64,000 bases of DNA. It comes from Enterococcus innesii (GTDB lineage Bacteria > Bacillota > Bacilli > Lactobacillales > Enterococcaceae). Under the pieces are notes generated by a model that was not told the DNA's origin, did not search any database, and saw only the letters and a list, made by a program, of their open reading frames with translations. The number at the start of each line of letters is the position of its first letter. Position 1 is the first letter of the stretch. Both the position numbers and the translations under genes were made by a program. This document shows, in pieces, positions 1 to 7,699 of this stretch. The DNA is taken from positions 310,001 to 374,000 of the forward strand of contig JAHHEN010000001.1 in NCBI GenBank assembly GCA_018982785.1, written 5' to 3'.

Positions 1-289
1 TCAAGGAATAGATCAACCCAGCAAAGACTGCCACATACGCAATAACAAGACCTTCTAAGAAGAGCCCACGTTTGAGGTTGCTTAAGAATGCTTGCTTATA
101 TCGTTGCCAAATCAGGACATCCCGTTCCTTGTACAATTGATCGATCGTCTGATACAGCGCGATCAATGCTGGTCCTGCGAGAATCAGCGTCATTGCTGGA
201 ATCATAAAGAGAAAACTAACAATGATCATATCTGCTAAAAAAGCAAAGACCCGATAGTACCATCCTTCATAAGAAAATAGTCGATTCAT
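1..289 (-). CDS. DUF624 / YesL-family membrane protein, partial (3' end off the left edge)
   Basis: The reading frame starts at ATG 289 behind a good GGAGG site and stays open to base 1, giving 96 residues of an unfinished protein. It begins MNRLFSYEGWYYRVFAF, followed by two hydrophobic segments (about residues 15-45 and 80-96). This is the typical start of the YesL/DUF624 family, roughly 200-residue membrane proteins of unknown function encoded beside LplABC/YtcQP-type sugar ABC transporters. It lies directly downstream of such a transporter on the same strand, so it is probably the last visible gene of that operon. Its role, perhaps assisting uptake of complex oligosaccharides, is inferred from context only. 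Confidence 0.8.
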   Translation of the reverse strand, partial: MNRLFSYEGWYYRVFAFLADMIIVSFLFMIPAMTLILAGPALIALYQTIDQLYKERDVLIWQRYKQAFLSNLKRGLFLEGLVIAYVAVFAGLIYSL

Positions 290-440
290 TATGATCCTCC
301 AATCAAAACTTGCTGATTTGTGTTGTGAGTGCTGCGTAAACTTGTTTCTTGCCTTCTTGTGATTTTGGGTCGTTTCTCAACGTACAGTTTTCTGGGTTGC
401 AGGTCTCACTCAGTGTGCCAATCGCAGTGATTCTTTGTAC

Positions 441-603
441 GGTCACTACGCTCCCTGCGGTCGCCTAGTACTTTAAAACATCAGATTTTGCGCAAAGTGT
501 GCGCAAAACCTGTGTTTCTTTGGTTGGTCACTACGCTCCCTGCGGTCGCCTAGTACTTTGAAACATCAGATTTTGCGCAAAGTGCGCGCAAAACCTGTGT
601 TTC
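441..603. repeat. Tandem direct repeat, two ~78-bp copies, each with an internal hairpin
   Basis: Copy 1 spans 441-518 and copy 2 526-603, with an 85-bp period and only a couple of mismatches. Each copy begins GGTCACTACGCTCCCTGCGG and contains a dyad, TTTTGCGC...GCGCAAAA, with an 8-9 bp stem and a 5-7 nt loop. It sits in the 369-bp gap between the lipoprotein gene and the DUF624 gene, on the transcript of that operon. It could be an mRNA-stabilising or processing hairpin pair, or a dispersed REP-like element. No coding sequence is evident in the rest of the gap. Confidence 0.75.
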
Positions 604-658
604 AAAGCAAAGGAGAGGAAAGGTCTTTTTTTTGGCTTCCTTTCCTCTCCTATGGGGG

Positions 659-2263
659 TTATTTTAGTCGTTCGCGGTTTTCGGCCATTTTTTCAGTTTT
701 AATGTCTTTGATTGCATCCCAGTTGTTTGAATCTAAGAAGCTTTCAAAGTCGGTTAGTGTGCTGTCAAATGTTCCTTCATCTTTTGAACGGATCAATGAG
801 ATGATCGTACTGTTGATTTTGGTTTTGATGGCTGTGTTTGAACGTGCTTCAGCAGTTCCGGCATCTGGATCCGTATTTTCGATCACAAAGTGTGGATACA
901 ATTTGCCTTCACCCCATTCTTGCATTTGAGTCAACGCATTTTCGGTTTTGACTTTCAGTGCATTGACACGGTCATTGTTAAAGTAGTTGAAACGGCTGAT
1001 ACCATATTTTTTGTTGTAGCCTTCGTTGTCGGTTTGTTCCATTTCTTCTTTGATTTCTGGCAAGTAATCGATTTTGCCTTCATCGTTGTATTCATACGTC
1101 ACGCCTTCAACACCGAATTTTGTCAAAATTTGTCCTGGTTCATCGATCAAGTACGTGAAGAGTTGGGTTACTTTTGCTGGATCCGCCGCATCTTTTGTGA
1201 TGTAGTTGATCAACCAGCCAGAGATTCCTGTTTGGTTCAAGGTTGCTTCACGACCAGACGTGCTGGCAGGGCCATCGATTGCGATGTAGCGTGTGTCAGA
1301 GTTTTTCATGAATTCAGTGAAGTTCCCACCTTGTCCGCTCGTTCCTGCGACTAAGATCGTTGCATAGTCCCCTTGTTTTACTTTTTCATCATAGGTTGGG
1401 CCGTCATCAGTAAAGCTGTCATCACTGATGTTGCCGTCACGATACACTTGATTGAAGGTTTTCAACCATGAGATATATTCTTCATCTAAGTTACGGTCGT
1501 AGAAAGCACCATCTTCATCTTCTAATGGAACACCTAAGAAATCTTGCAATTTATCTAAGAATGGTCCTGCTGTTTCGCCGATCGTTGTGAAGCCCATCGG
1601 TGTCAAATCAGGGAATTTCTCGCTGATTTCTTTCATGACTTTCACATAGTTTTCTGGAGTCGAAACATCTGGTTTGCCTAATGCTTCATAGACATCTTCA
1701 CGGATCACAAAGTTGTCGTTGACGGGAATATTGCCGCTTTCGTAGTCTGCTGCTGTGTTGGAATAGTTTGGATAGCCATAAGTTTTGCCATCATCTAAAG
1801 CAAACCATTTGAAGGTATCTTCGGTCACGACATTCATCAAATACGGATCGTATTGTTCCGCTAAATCGTTTAATGAGTATGCCCAGCTATCAGCTTTTGT
1901 GGCTGCTTGACTGGTTTTATCCATCAACGTCACGATATCAGGCATATCACCACTTGAAATCAAGGCATTTAATTTCGAATCATCCCCTGAAATAAATTCA
2001 ATATCAATGTTCAAATCTTTTTTGATTTGGGCTGTCGTCACATCTTCACCAAATGGCAAAGCTGTCCAGTCTGAATTGATGTACCATGTGATCTTGGTTG
2101 GTTCTTCTTTGGTATCGAGTTTCCATGCTGGTGTCTTTTCATCTAACTCATACCGATCTTTGATAGAAAAATCCGAACTGCTGGCATTGTCTGAGCTGCC
2201 GCCACATGCCGCTAAGCTGAGTAATGCTGATGCTGCCAATAAACCGCCTACTACTTTTTTCAT
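659..2263 (-). CDS. Carbohydrate ABC transporter substrate-binding lipoprotein (LplA/YtcQ type)
   Basis: This 534-residue protein has a lipoprotein signal peptide: a positively charged start, a hydrophobic core and lipobox LAAC with the lipidated Cys at residue 20, followed by a Ser/Gly-rich tether. The body has the layout of family-1 solute-binding proteins of the long LplA/YtcQ subgroup, which bind oligosaccharides on the outer face of the membrane. It follows two permease genes of the LplB and YtcP type on the same strand with a gap of only 14 bp, and a DUF624 gene follows it. No ATPase is encoded here; such systems usually share an MsmX-like ATPase encoded elsewhere. The exact sugar cannot be read from the sequence. 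Confidence 0.88.
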   Translation of the reverse strand: MKKVVGGLLAASALLSLAACGGSSDNASSSDFSIKDRYELDEKTPAWKLDTKEEPTKITWYINSDWTALPFGEDVTTAQIKKDLNIDIEFISGDDSKLNALISSGDMPDIVTLMDKTSQAATKADSWAYSLNDLAEQYDPYLMNVVTEDTFKWFALDDGKTYGYPNYSNTAADYESGNIPVNDNFVIREDVYEALGKPDVSTPENYVKVMKEISEKFPDLTPMGFTTIGETAGPFLDKLQDFLGVPLEDEDGAFYDRNLDEEYISWLKTFNQVYRDGNISDDSFTDDGPTYDEKVKQGDYATILVAGTSGQGGNFTEFMKNSDTRYIAIDGPASTSGREATLNQTGISGWLINYITKDAADPAKVTQLFTYLIDEPGQILTKFGVEGVTYEYNDEGKIDYLPEIKEEMEQTDNEGYNKKYGISRFNYFNNDRVNALKVKTENALTQMQEWGEGKLYPHFVIENTDPDAGTAEARSNTAIKTKINSTIISLIRSKDEGTFDSTLTDFESFLDSNNWDAIKDIKTEKMAENRERLK

Positions 2264-2277
2264 GTCTATCCCTCTTT

Positions 2278-3157
2278 CTATTCTTTTACTGCACCGGCCA
2301 TCATACCGCCGATAAAGTGTTTTTGAAGCAATGGATATATAATTAAAATTGGCACTGTCGTGATGACGATCGTAGCCAACTGAACCCCACGGGTCGTTGC
2401 TTGGACGATAAAGTCGGTACTACCGCTTTCAGTCATCGTACTCAAGTTGGATTGGACGATGATTTCATAAATCTTCATTTGCAGCGGATAGAGATACTCT
2501 TTTGTGATATACAGTTTTGTCGTCATAAAATCATTCCATTGGCCAACCCCGTTGAACAAGATGATGGTTGCCAATGCCGGTTTCGTTAATGGTAAGAAGA
2601 TTTTATAGAAGATTTGGAATTCACTTGCACCGTCGATCTTCGCCGATTCTTCGAGTGAAGGCGGAATCTCACGGAAAAAGTTCATTAAAATCACGACATC
2701 ATAATAGCTGAACAAAGCTGGAATAATGTAGACCCAGAAAGAATCCAGTAATCCTAGCGAGCGAATCAGCAAGTACGTTGGAATCATCCCACCACTGAAG
2801 TACATGGTGATGACCCCCATCGTTGTATAGATGTTGCGGCCAACCAAGCGTGATTTACTCAATCCGTAAGCCACGATCGCACAAAACAAGGTATGGGTCG
2901 CAGCCCCAAGAACCGTTTTTAACACTGAGATCAAGAAGGCACGAGGGATACTTGCGTCGGAAAAAACTTTCCGATAGTTTTCCCAGGTAAAGCCTTTTGG
3001 CCATAACACGAGGCCGTTGCCCGCTAATCCAGAACTAGAAGACACGGGAAACCAAGATATTCCAAATCGGTACGATGATCATCAATGAGAATAAAATCAA
3101 GATCACGGTATTGAAGAAGTAAAACCATGTGTTTTCTTTTGCTTTTCTTTTGATCAT
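2278..3157 (-). pseudogene. Sugar ABC transporter permease (YtcP/LplC type), frameshifted near the N-terminus
   Basis: An intact start exists at ATG 3157 (MIKRKAKENTWFYFF) behind AGGAGG. It reads about 39 residues, including a first membrane segment, then stops at TAG. The rest of the protein continues in another frame from about base 3045 (SSSSGLAGNGLVLWPKGF). One extra C in a CCC run near 3046-3048, or two missing bases, restores a single 292-residue frame, the normal size for this family. The remainder has further membrane segments and the cytoplasmic EAA loop (EESAKIDGAS...LPL) that docks the ATPase. It pairs with the permease just upstream and serves the lipoprotein downstream. I read the break as a probable sequence error, but a true mutation is possible. 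Confidence 0.8.
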
Positions 3158-3168
3158 GTTTTTTCCTC

Positions 3169-4080
3169 CTATAAGATAACTGAATTGCCGTTGTTCAACT
3201 TGCGGGTCACTCGATCCGTGATCACCAATAAGATGACGGAAATGACCGCGATCCCCAAGCCGACAGCAGTTGCATAAGAGAAATCACCTTGCGTCAACCC
3301 CATTTTATAAACAAAGGAGTTGATGACTTCTGAACGGTTTTGGTTCTGTGAATTCATCAAAACTAATGTTTGATCTAGGTTTGACCCTAAGATACCGCTC
3401 ACATTCAGAATCAAGTTTAAGGAGATGATCGGTGTCAGTAAAGGCAATGTGATCGAACGAATTTGTCTTAGCTTGCTGGCACCATCGATTCGTGCGGCTT
3501 CATAAAACGTTGGATCGATCCGCGACATACCTGCCAAGTAAAGGATCGTTCCCCAGCCGACTTCTTTCCATAGATCAGAAAGGACCGCGATCCACCAATA
3601 TTTGCTTGGATCCAATAGATGATTGACCCCTTTGTCCATCAATCCTACAGACATCAGCACTTGGTTGATAAAGCCGTTCGTTGACAGCCAAGAAATCATC
3701 ATCCCACCTAGCACGATCCATGAGAAAAAATGGGGAATGTATGAAACCGTTTGAATAAATTTCTTCAAGCGGCCATCTTGCATTTCAAAAATCATAATGG
3801 CTAACACAATCGGGATCGCAAAACCTAATCCTAATTTCAATAAGCTGATGGCTAACGTATTTCTAACCGCTTCCCAGAAAAAACTGTCATTCATAATGAT
3901 ACGGAAATTCTCTAACCCGACCCATGGTGCTGATGAAATCGTGTCAATCACCGTATAGTTTTTGAAAGCGATTATAATTCCGTAGATCGGAATATAATTA
4001 AATACGATCATAAATGCCACGCCGGGAAAAACCATCCAGTGAAGCTGCCGTTGACTATAAAACTTTTGCAGTTTACTCAT
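3169..4080 (-). CDS. Sugar ABC transporter permease (LplB type)
   Basis: This inner-membrane permease of about 303 residues is the first gene of the sugar uptake operon. I chose ATG 4080 (MSKLQKFYSQRQ) because AAGGAG lies nine bases upstream. A TTG two codons earlier has poorer spacing. Six hydrophobic segments are visible, and the EAA loop reads YEAARIDGASKLRQI...LPL in the C-terminal third. The N-terminal part, with FPGVAFMIVFNYIPIYG, is characteristic of LplB-like permeases for complex oligosaccharides. It should form the translocation channel with the YtcP-like partner 11 bp downstream. Regulation is probably through the two operator-like sites upstream at 4135-4148 and 4375-4388. Confidence 0.88.
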   Translation of the reverse strand: MSKLQKFYSQRQLHWMVFPGVAFMIVFNYIPIYGIIIAFKNYTVIDTISSAPWVGLENFRIIMNDSFFWEAVRNTLAISLLKLGLGFAIPIVLAIMIFEMQDGRLKKFIQTVSYIPHFFSWIVLGGMMISWLSTNGFINQVLMSVGLMDKGVNHLLDPSKYWWIAVLSDLWKEVGWGTILYLAGMSRIDPTFYEAARIDGASKLRQIRSITLPLLTPIISLNLILNVSGILGSNLDQTLVLMNSQNQNRSEVINSFVYKMGLTQGDFSYATAVGLGIAVISVILLVITDRVTRKLNNGNSVIL

Positions 4081-4134
4081 ACACAAAATCTCCTTCTTTC
4101 TATCCTCGCAACACTACGTATATCTCCACACTTC

Positions 4135-4148
4135 GGTGAAACGTTTCT
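4135..4148 (+). promoter_or_regulatory. Operator-like site 1 (GGTGAAACGTTTCT)
   Basis: A 10-bp perfect palindrome GAAACGTTTC (4138-4147) with a central CG lies about 55 bp upstream of the permease start. The same 14-mer occurs inverted at 4375-4388. A central-CG palindrome of this kind is typical of LacI-family regulators. It misses the CcpA cre consensus by one base of half-site spacing. Confidence 0.6.
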
Positions 4149-4374
4149 ACAAAAAGATTATATCCGCTGCCATTCGAAAATGCAAGCCTTTCCAATTATT
4201 TTTTTCAGCTTTTCTTTTTTCACAAATTTTGTTGGGTTCCTCACAAATATAAAAACCTTTATACCAACGTTTTAAGATGAAATTATTTTCCTTAGCACTT
4301 ATACTTAATCAAATTTCACAAATATCGAATTTTTTCAACATCGATTGACCTACAGAAATTATTAAAAAATAAAA

Positions 4375-4388
4375 AGAAACGTTTCACC
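4375..4388 (-). promoter_or_regulatory. Operator-like site 2, identical 14-mer in inverted orientation
   Basis: The minus strand reads GGTGAAACGTTTCT, identical to site 1, with centres 238 bp apart. The two sites bracket the likely promoter region of the sugar ABC operon, so a looping repressor is possible. Site 2 lies just past the ruvB terminator. The rest of the 4087-4396 gap is AT-rich, and I could not assign a confident -35/-10 pair in it. Confidence 0.55.
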
Positions 4389-4396
4389 AAAAGCAC

Positions 4397-4427
4397 AAAA
4401 AAGCAGCAATCATTGCTGATTGCCGCT
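4397..4427 (-). terminator. Rho-independent terminator of ruvAB
   Basis: On the minus strand an 11-bp stem (AGCGGCAATCA / TGATTGCTGCT, one G-T pair) with loop GCAA is followed by a T run, immediately after the ruvB stop. Confidence 0.85.
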
Positions 4428-4432
4428 TCCTT

Positions 4433-5433
4433 CTATTCGCTTCTTTGCGGATAGCCAAAATGGTCATAGGCTAACGGCGTTGCGATCCGCCCACGTGAGG
4501 TCCGTTTCAAAAATCCTTTTTGGATCAAAAACGGTTCGTACATATCTTCCACTGTTTCGGTTTCTTCCCCGATATTGACAGCGATCGTACTTAATCCCAC
4601 CGGGCCGCCTTGGTACAATTCGATCATCGTGCGGATCAATTTCTGATCGATATAATCCAAGCCAGCATGATCGACTGCCAAAAGTGCCAATGCCTGGTCA
4701 GCAACGGTGCGATCGATCAATCCATCTGCTTGCACTTGCGCATAATCGCGAACTCGTTTAAGCAAACGGTTGGCGATCCGCGGGGTGCCTCGTGACCGAC
4801 GGGCGATTTCGATCGCCCCTTCTTCCACGATATCCGTTTCAAAGATGGACGCAGTCCGCTGCACGATCTCTTTTAAATCATGGTCTTCATAATATTGCAT
4901 ATGAGAAATGATTCCGAAGCGATCCCGTAGTGGCGCCGAGAGCATCCCCGCCCGCGTCGTTGCGCCGACTAAGGTAAATGGCGGGAGCGGAAAATGAACC
5001 GGGTGAGCCGTTGTCCCTTGCCCCACCATGATATCCACATAAAATCTTCCATTGCCGAATAAAGCATTTCTTCGGCGACACGAGGCAAGCGATGGATCTC
5101 ATCGATAAACAGAACATCCCCTGGCTGCAGCTCATTCAAGATCGCAATCAAATCCCCTGGTTTTTCGATCGCAGGACCGCTGGTCGTCTTGATTTGCACC
5201 TGCATCTCGTTGGCGATCACCATTGCCATCGTCGTTTTCCCTAAGCCTGGCGGACCATATAAGAGGACATGATCCAACGCTTCTTCTCGATTTTTCGCCG
5301 CTTGGATATAAATCGAAAGCTCCTGCTTGACTTTGTCTTGTCCGATATATTGGGCAAGGGTTTGCGGACGCAAGGATTTTTCGATGTTCTCTTCTTGTTC
5401 AGTACTTTCTGGCGAAACAATTCGTTCATCCAT
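4433..5433 (-). pseudogene. ruvB: Holliday junction branch migration ATPase RuvB, frameshifted
   Basis: RuvB is the AAA+ hexameric motor that drives branch migration with RuvA during recombination. The N-terminal frame (from ATG 5433) contains Walker A GPPGLGKT at residues 60-67 and Walker B with the DEIH box at about 111-114, and reads correctly to MEDF at residue 131. The frame then shifts, and the rest resumes as DIMVGQG...LVGATTRAG down to the stop at 4433. Adding one T to the TTTT run near 5045 restores YVDIMVGQG and a 333-residue protein of normal size. The C-terminal winged-helix part (LPRVA...[16 protein letters not shown]) is complete. It lies 14 bp after ruvA. Loss of ruvB would be costly, so an assembly indel is more likely than a real mutation. 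Confidence 0.9.
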
Positions 5434-5447
5434 CGTCTACTTGCTCC

Positions 5448-6038
5448 TTACTTTTTCATCATCAATCGGAGAGCTTCCCGCAAGTACTCATCCGTCGATT
5501 TTGTGGTATTCGCCGCTAATTGTTTTTCGGCTTTCTTGACTTCTTTTTCGCTATAACCCAATGCTTTCAAGGCTTCCATCGCTTCATCTAAAGCAGTCGT
5601 TGCTACGCTTAGAGGAACGATCGCTTCTTCTCCAACCAGTTCAGCCACTTTGCCTTTCAAGTCTAGGATCATTTGCTGCGCCGTCTTTTTACCGACACCT
5701 GGGAACTTAGTCAAATAATTGACGTCCCCATTTTCGACTGCCGTGATCAACCCTGTATGGTCTTCATTGGCCATGATTGCTAACGCACTCTTTGGTCCAA
5801 TACCTGAGACACTGATCAATTTTAAAAACAACTGCTTGCCTTCGATCGTGGCAAAGCCGTAGAGACTATGAGCATCTTCACGAATCACTTGGTGCAGATA
5901 GATTTTTACTTCTTGGTTCAACTTGCCGCTAAATGAATACGGATTTCCAAAAGCGATCTGATAGCCGATGCCATGGGTCTCAACGACGATATACGCCGGA
6001 AAGATATCCGTTACTTTTCCTATGATATATTCGTACAT
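5448..6038 (-). CDS. ruvA: Holliday junction-binding protein RuvA
   Basis: RuvA binds four-way junctions and loads RuvB. The protein is 196 residues from ATG 6038 ([10 protein letters not shown]), the usual RuvA beginning. An in-frame ATG at 6056 would add six residues, and both have a possible Shine-Dalgarno sequence, so the start is not certain. The N-terminal OB domain ([14 protein letters not shown]) is followed by two helix-hairpin-helix motifs ([11 protein letters not shown] and [11 protein letters not shown]). The small C-terminal domain ([19 protein letters not shown]) contacts RuvB. It is transcribed together with ruvB, 14 bp downstream. Confidence 0.95.
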   Translation of the reverse strand: MYEYIIGKVTDIFPAYIVVETHGIGYQIAFGNPYSFSGKLNQEVKIYLHQVIREDAHSLYGFATIEGKQLFLKLISVSGIGPKSALAIMANEDHTGLITAVENGDVNYLTKFPGVGKKTAQQMILDLKGKVAELVGEEAIVPLSVATTALDEAMEALKALGYSEKEVKKAEKQLAANTTKSTDEYLREALRLMMKK

Positions 6039-6217
6039 GTGCTCCTTTCTGTACATATGTTCCCTTTATTGTAGCACAGACGAGAGGGCAAAAAAAGGAC
6101 TGTGAACGAAGGAAAAGGCTTAGCAGGAAACAAACGGAGGAAAAACCGTTGTTTCAGTCGCATTTTTTCAAACGAGACATGCTGCTGCGTCTTTTTTTCG
6201 CACACAGTTCCTAATAC

Positions 6218-6649
6218 TTACTCAACGAGTGATTTGAATTCGCCATAGCCTTTTTCATCCATTTCTGCTAAAGGGATGAACTTCAATGCTGCCGAGTTGA
6301 TACAATAGCGCAAACCGCCTTTGTCCTGAGGACCGTCTGAAAAAACATGTCCTAAATGAGAGTCAGCTTCTTTGCTGCGGACTTCTACCCGATGCATGCC
6401 GTGAGAAAAATCGGCTTTTTCTTGAATATCTTGGCGACTGATCGGTTTCGAAAAGGACGGCCAGCCACAACCTGCGTCATATTTATCAGTAGAAGCAAAC
6501 AATGGTTCTCCGTTGACGATATCAACATAGATCCCTTTTTCATAAAAATCATCATACTCGCCAGTAAAGGGGCGTTCGGTTGCATTTTCTTGGGTCACCG
6601 CATATTCGATCGGCGACAATTTTTCTTTTAATTCTTTTTTATCTGTCAT
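6218..6649 (-). CDS. msrB: Peptide methionine-R-sulfoxide reductase MsrB
   Basis: This 143-residue cytosolic enzyme reduces methionine-R-sulfoxide in oxidised proteins using thioredoxin. The MsrB signature is visible: CGWPSF at 61-66, [11 protein letters not shown] at about 97-107, and the catalytic Cys in RYCINSA at residue 116. The paired CxxC zinc ligands of many MsrBs are absent, so this is the zinc-free form common in lactic acid bacteria. Start ATG 6649 is preceded by AGGTG. It is separated from ruvA by about 180 bp containing only imperfect inverted repeats (for example 6127-6155), and no confident terminator could be assigned there. Confidence 0.93.
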   Translation of the reverse strand: MTDKKELKEKLSPIEYAVTQENATERPFTGEYDDFYEKGIYVDIVNGEPLFASTDKYDAGCGWPSFSKPISRQDIQEKADFSHGMHRVEVRSKEADSHLGHVFSDGPQDKGGLRYCINSAALKFIPLAEMDEKGYGEFKSLVE

Positions 6650-6737
6650 TTTTTCACCTGCTTTTCCTCTAGACTCATCCTGTATGCTCTATCATGCCTT
6701 TTTTCTTAGCGAATGTAAAATGACTTGCTCAAATTAT

Positions 6738-7136
6738 TTAAGGGTTTTGCAGCTTTTCCCAACGAGTCGTTGGTTCCGCAAAATGGTAAAACTGCGGTTG
6801 GTCTTTTGTATAGATTTCTTCGGTTAAGACAGCTTCTGGCAAGTTGCCAAATAACCCAGCCGCAAAAAAATAGGTGTGTGTTTCTTTGAGGTAAAAGAAC
6901 AGACTCGAGCCGCATTGACTGCAAAATCCTCGCTGTGCCCACTCAGAAGAATCGTAACGTCGCAGCCACTTCGCTCCTTGAAGAGCCATCTGGTCCTCAG
7001 CGCATGGCGCAAGAGCAAACATTGGTCCGCCGTGAAATTTCTGGCAGAGACTACAATGACAAACCGTGATTTCTTTCGCAACTCCCGTCAAGTTGATCGT
7101 GACTTTGCCGCAAAGACAACTACCAGAAACATCCAT
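6738..7136 (-). CDS. GFA-family (CENP-V/GFA domain) zinc-binding protein
   Basis: This 132-residue protein has the Mss4-like fold typical of glutathione-dependent formaldehyde-activating enzymes. All the expected zinc-ligand cysteines are present: C7 and C9 (SCLCGKV), C26, C28 and C31 (CHCSLC), and C72 and C75 (FCSQCGSS). The family is broad, and most members have no proven activity; a role in S-hydroxymethyl-glutathione formation is only a possibility. It starts two bases after the maf stop with GGAGGAGG upstream, so it belongs to the mut-maf operon. The glutathione synthetase gshF is encoded 26 kb away. Confidence 0.85.
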   Translation of the reverse strand: MDVSGSCLCGKVTINLTGVAKEITVCHCSLCQKFHGGPMFALAPCAEDQMALQGAKWLRRYDSSEWAQRGFCSQCGSSLFFYLKETHTYFFAAGLFGNLPEAVLTEEIYTKDQPQFYHFAEPTTRWEKLQNP

Positions 7137-7138
7137 CC

Positions 7139-7699
7139 TTATTCCTCCTCCGTAAACTCTTGCAACAACTGATAGACCGTAGCGACAGGAAACCCTACGA
7201 TCGTATAAAAATCGCCGGTTATCGATGAGACAAATACTTTGGCCGCCCCTTGGATCCCATAGGCGCCCGCTTTGTCTTGGTACTCATCTAAGACAAGATA
7301 CTTGTCGATCTCTTGATCCGTCAAAGGACGAAACACAACTTCCGTCGAAACCACTGCTTGGCGTTGCTGTTTGCCTTTTTGCAAAACGACGGCGGTATGC
7401 ACCCAATGGGTCCGTCCGCTCATTTTTCGCAACATCGACCGAGCATCTTTACGGTCTACTGGCTTTCCTAAGATTTCTTCATTCACCACGACCGTCGTAT
7501 CGCTCGCGATCACCAGATCTTCAGGATATGCTTGCGTAATAGCCGCCGCTTTTTCTGCTGCCATCCGTTGGACATAAGGGATCGCCGCTTCGTTCGGTCG
7601 GACTGACTCGTCGATATCCGCTGGTATGACCGCAAATTCCGGGACTAACTCCGCTAATAATTCTTTGCGCCGCGGCGACTGTGAAGCCAAAATAATCAT
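7139..7699 (-). CDS. maf: Maf nucleotide pyrophosphatase
   Basis: Maf proteins hydrolyse non-canonical or pyrimidine nucleoside triphosphates (dTTP/UTP and modified bases) to monophosphates and are linked to septum formation. The 186-residue protein begins MIILASQSPRRKELL, the family signature with the phosphate-binding SxRR. Other conserved blocks are VIPADIDES, ASDTTVV, GKPxD and GAYGIQG. ATG 7699 overlaps the mutL stop in an ATGA arrangement, so translation is coupled to mutL. A longer frame upstream reads out of phase into mutL and is not the real start. Its place behind mutSL fits a nucleotide-pool and mismatch quality-control operon. Confidence 0.93.
   Translation of the reverse strand: MIILASQSPRRKELLAELVPEFAVIPADIDESVRPNEAAIPYVQRMAAEKAAAITQAYPEDLVIASDTTVVVNEEILGKPVDRKDARSMLRKMSGRTHWVHTAVVLQKGKQQRQAVVSTEVVFRPLTDQEIDKYLVLDEYQDKAGAYGIQGAAKVFVSSITGDFYTIVGFPVATVYQLLQEFTEEE

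Noticed and set aside
4135-4148. CcpA cre site at the sugar operon
   Set aside because: The half-site spacing is one base short of the cre consensus around the central CG; a LacI-family operator fits better.
6060-6210. A small gene between msrB and ruvA
   Set aside because: The frame lacks a ribosome-binding site and the sequence consists mostly of imperfect inverted repeats.
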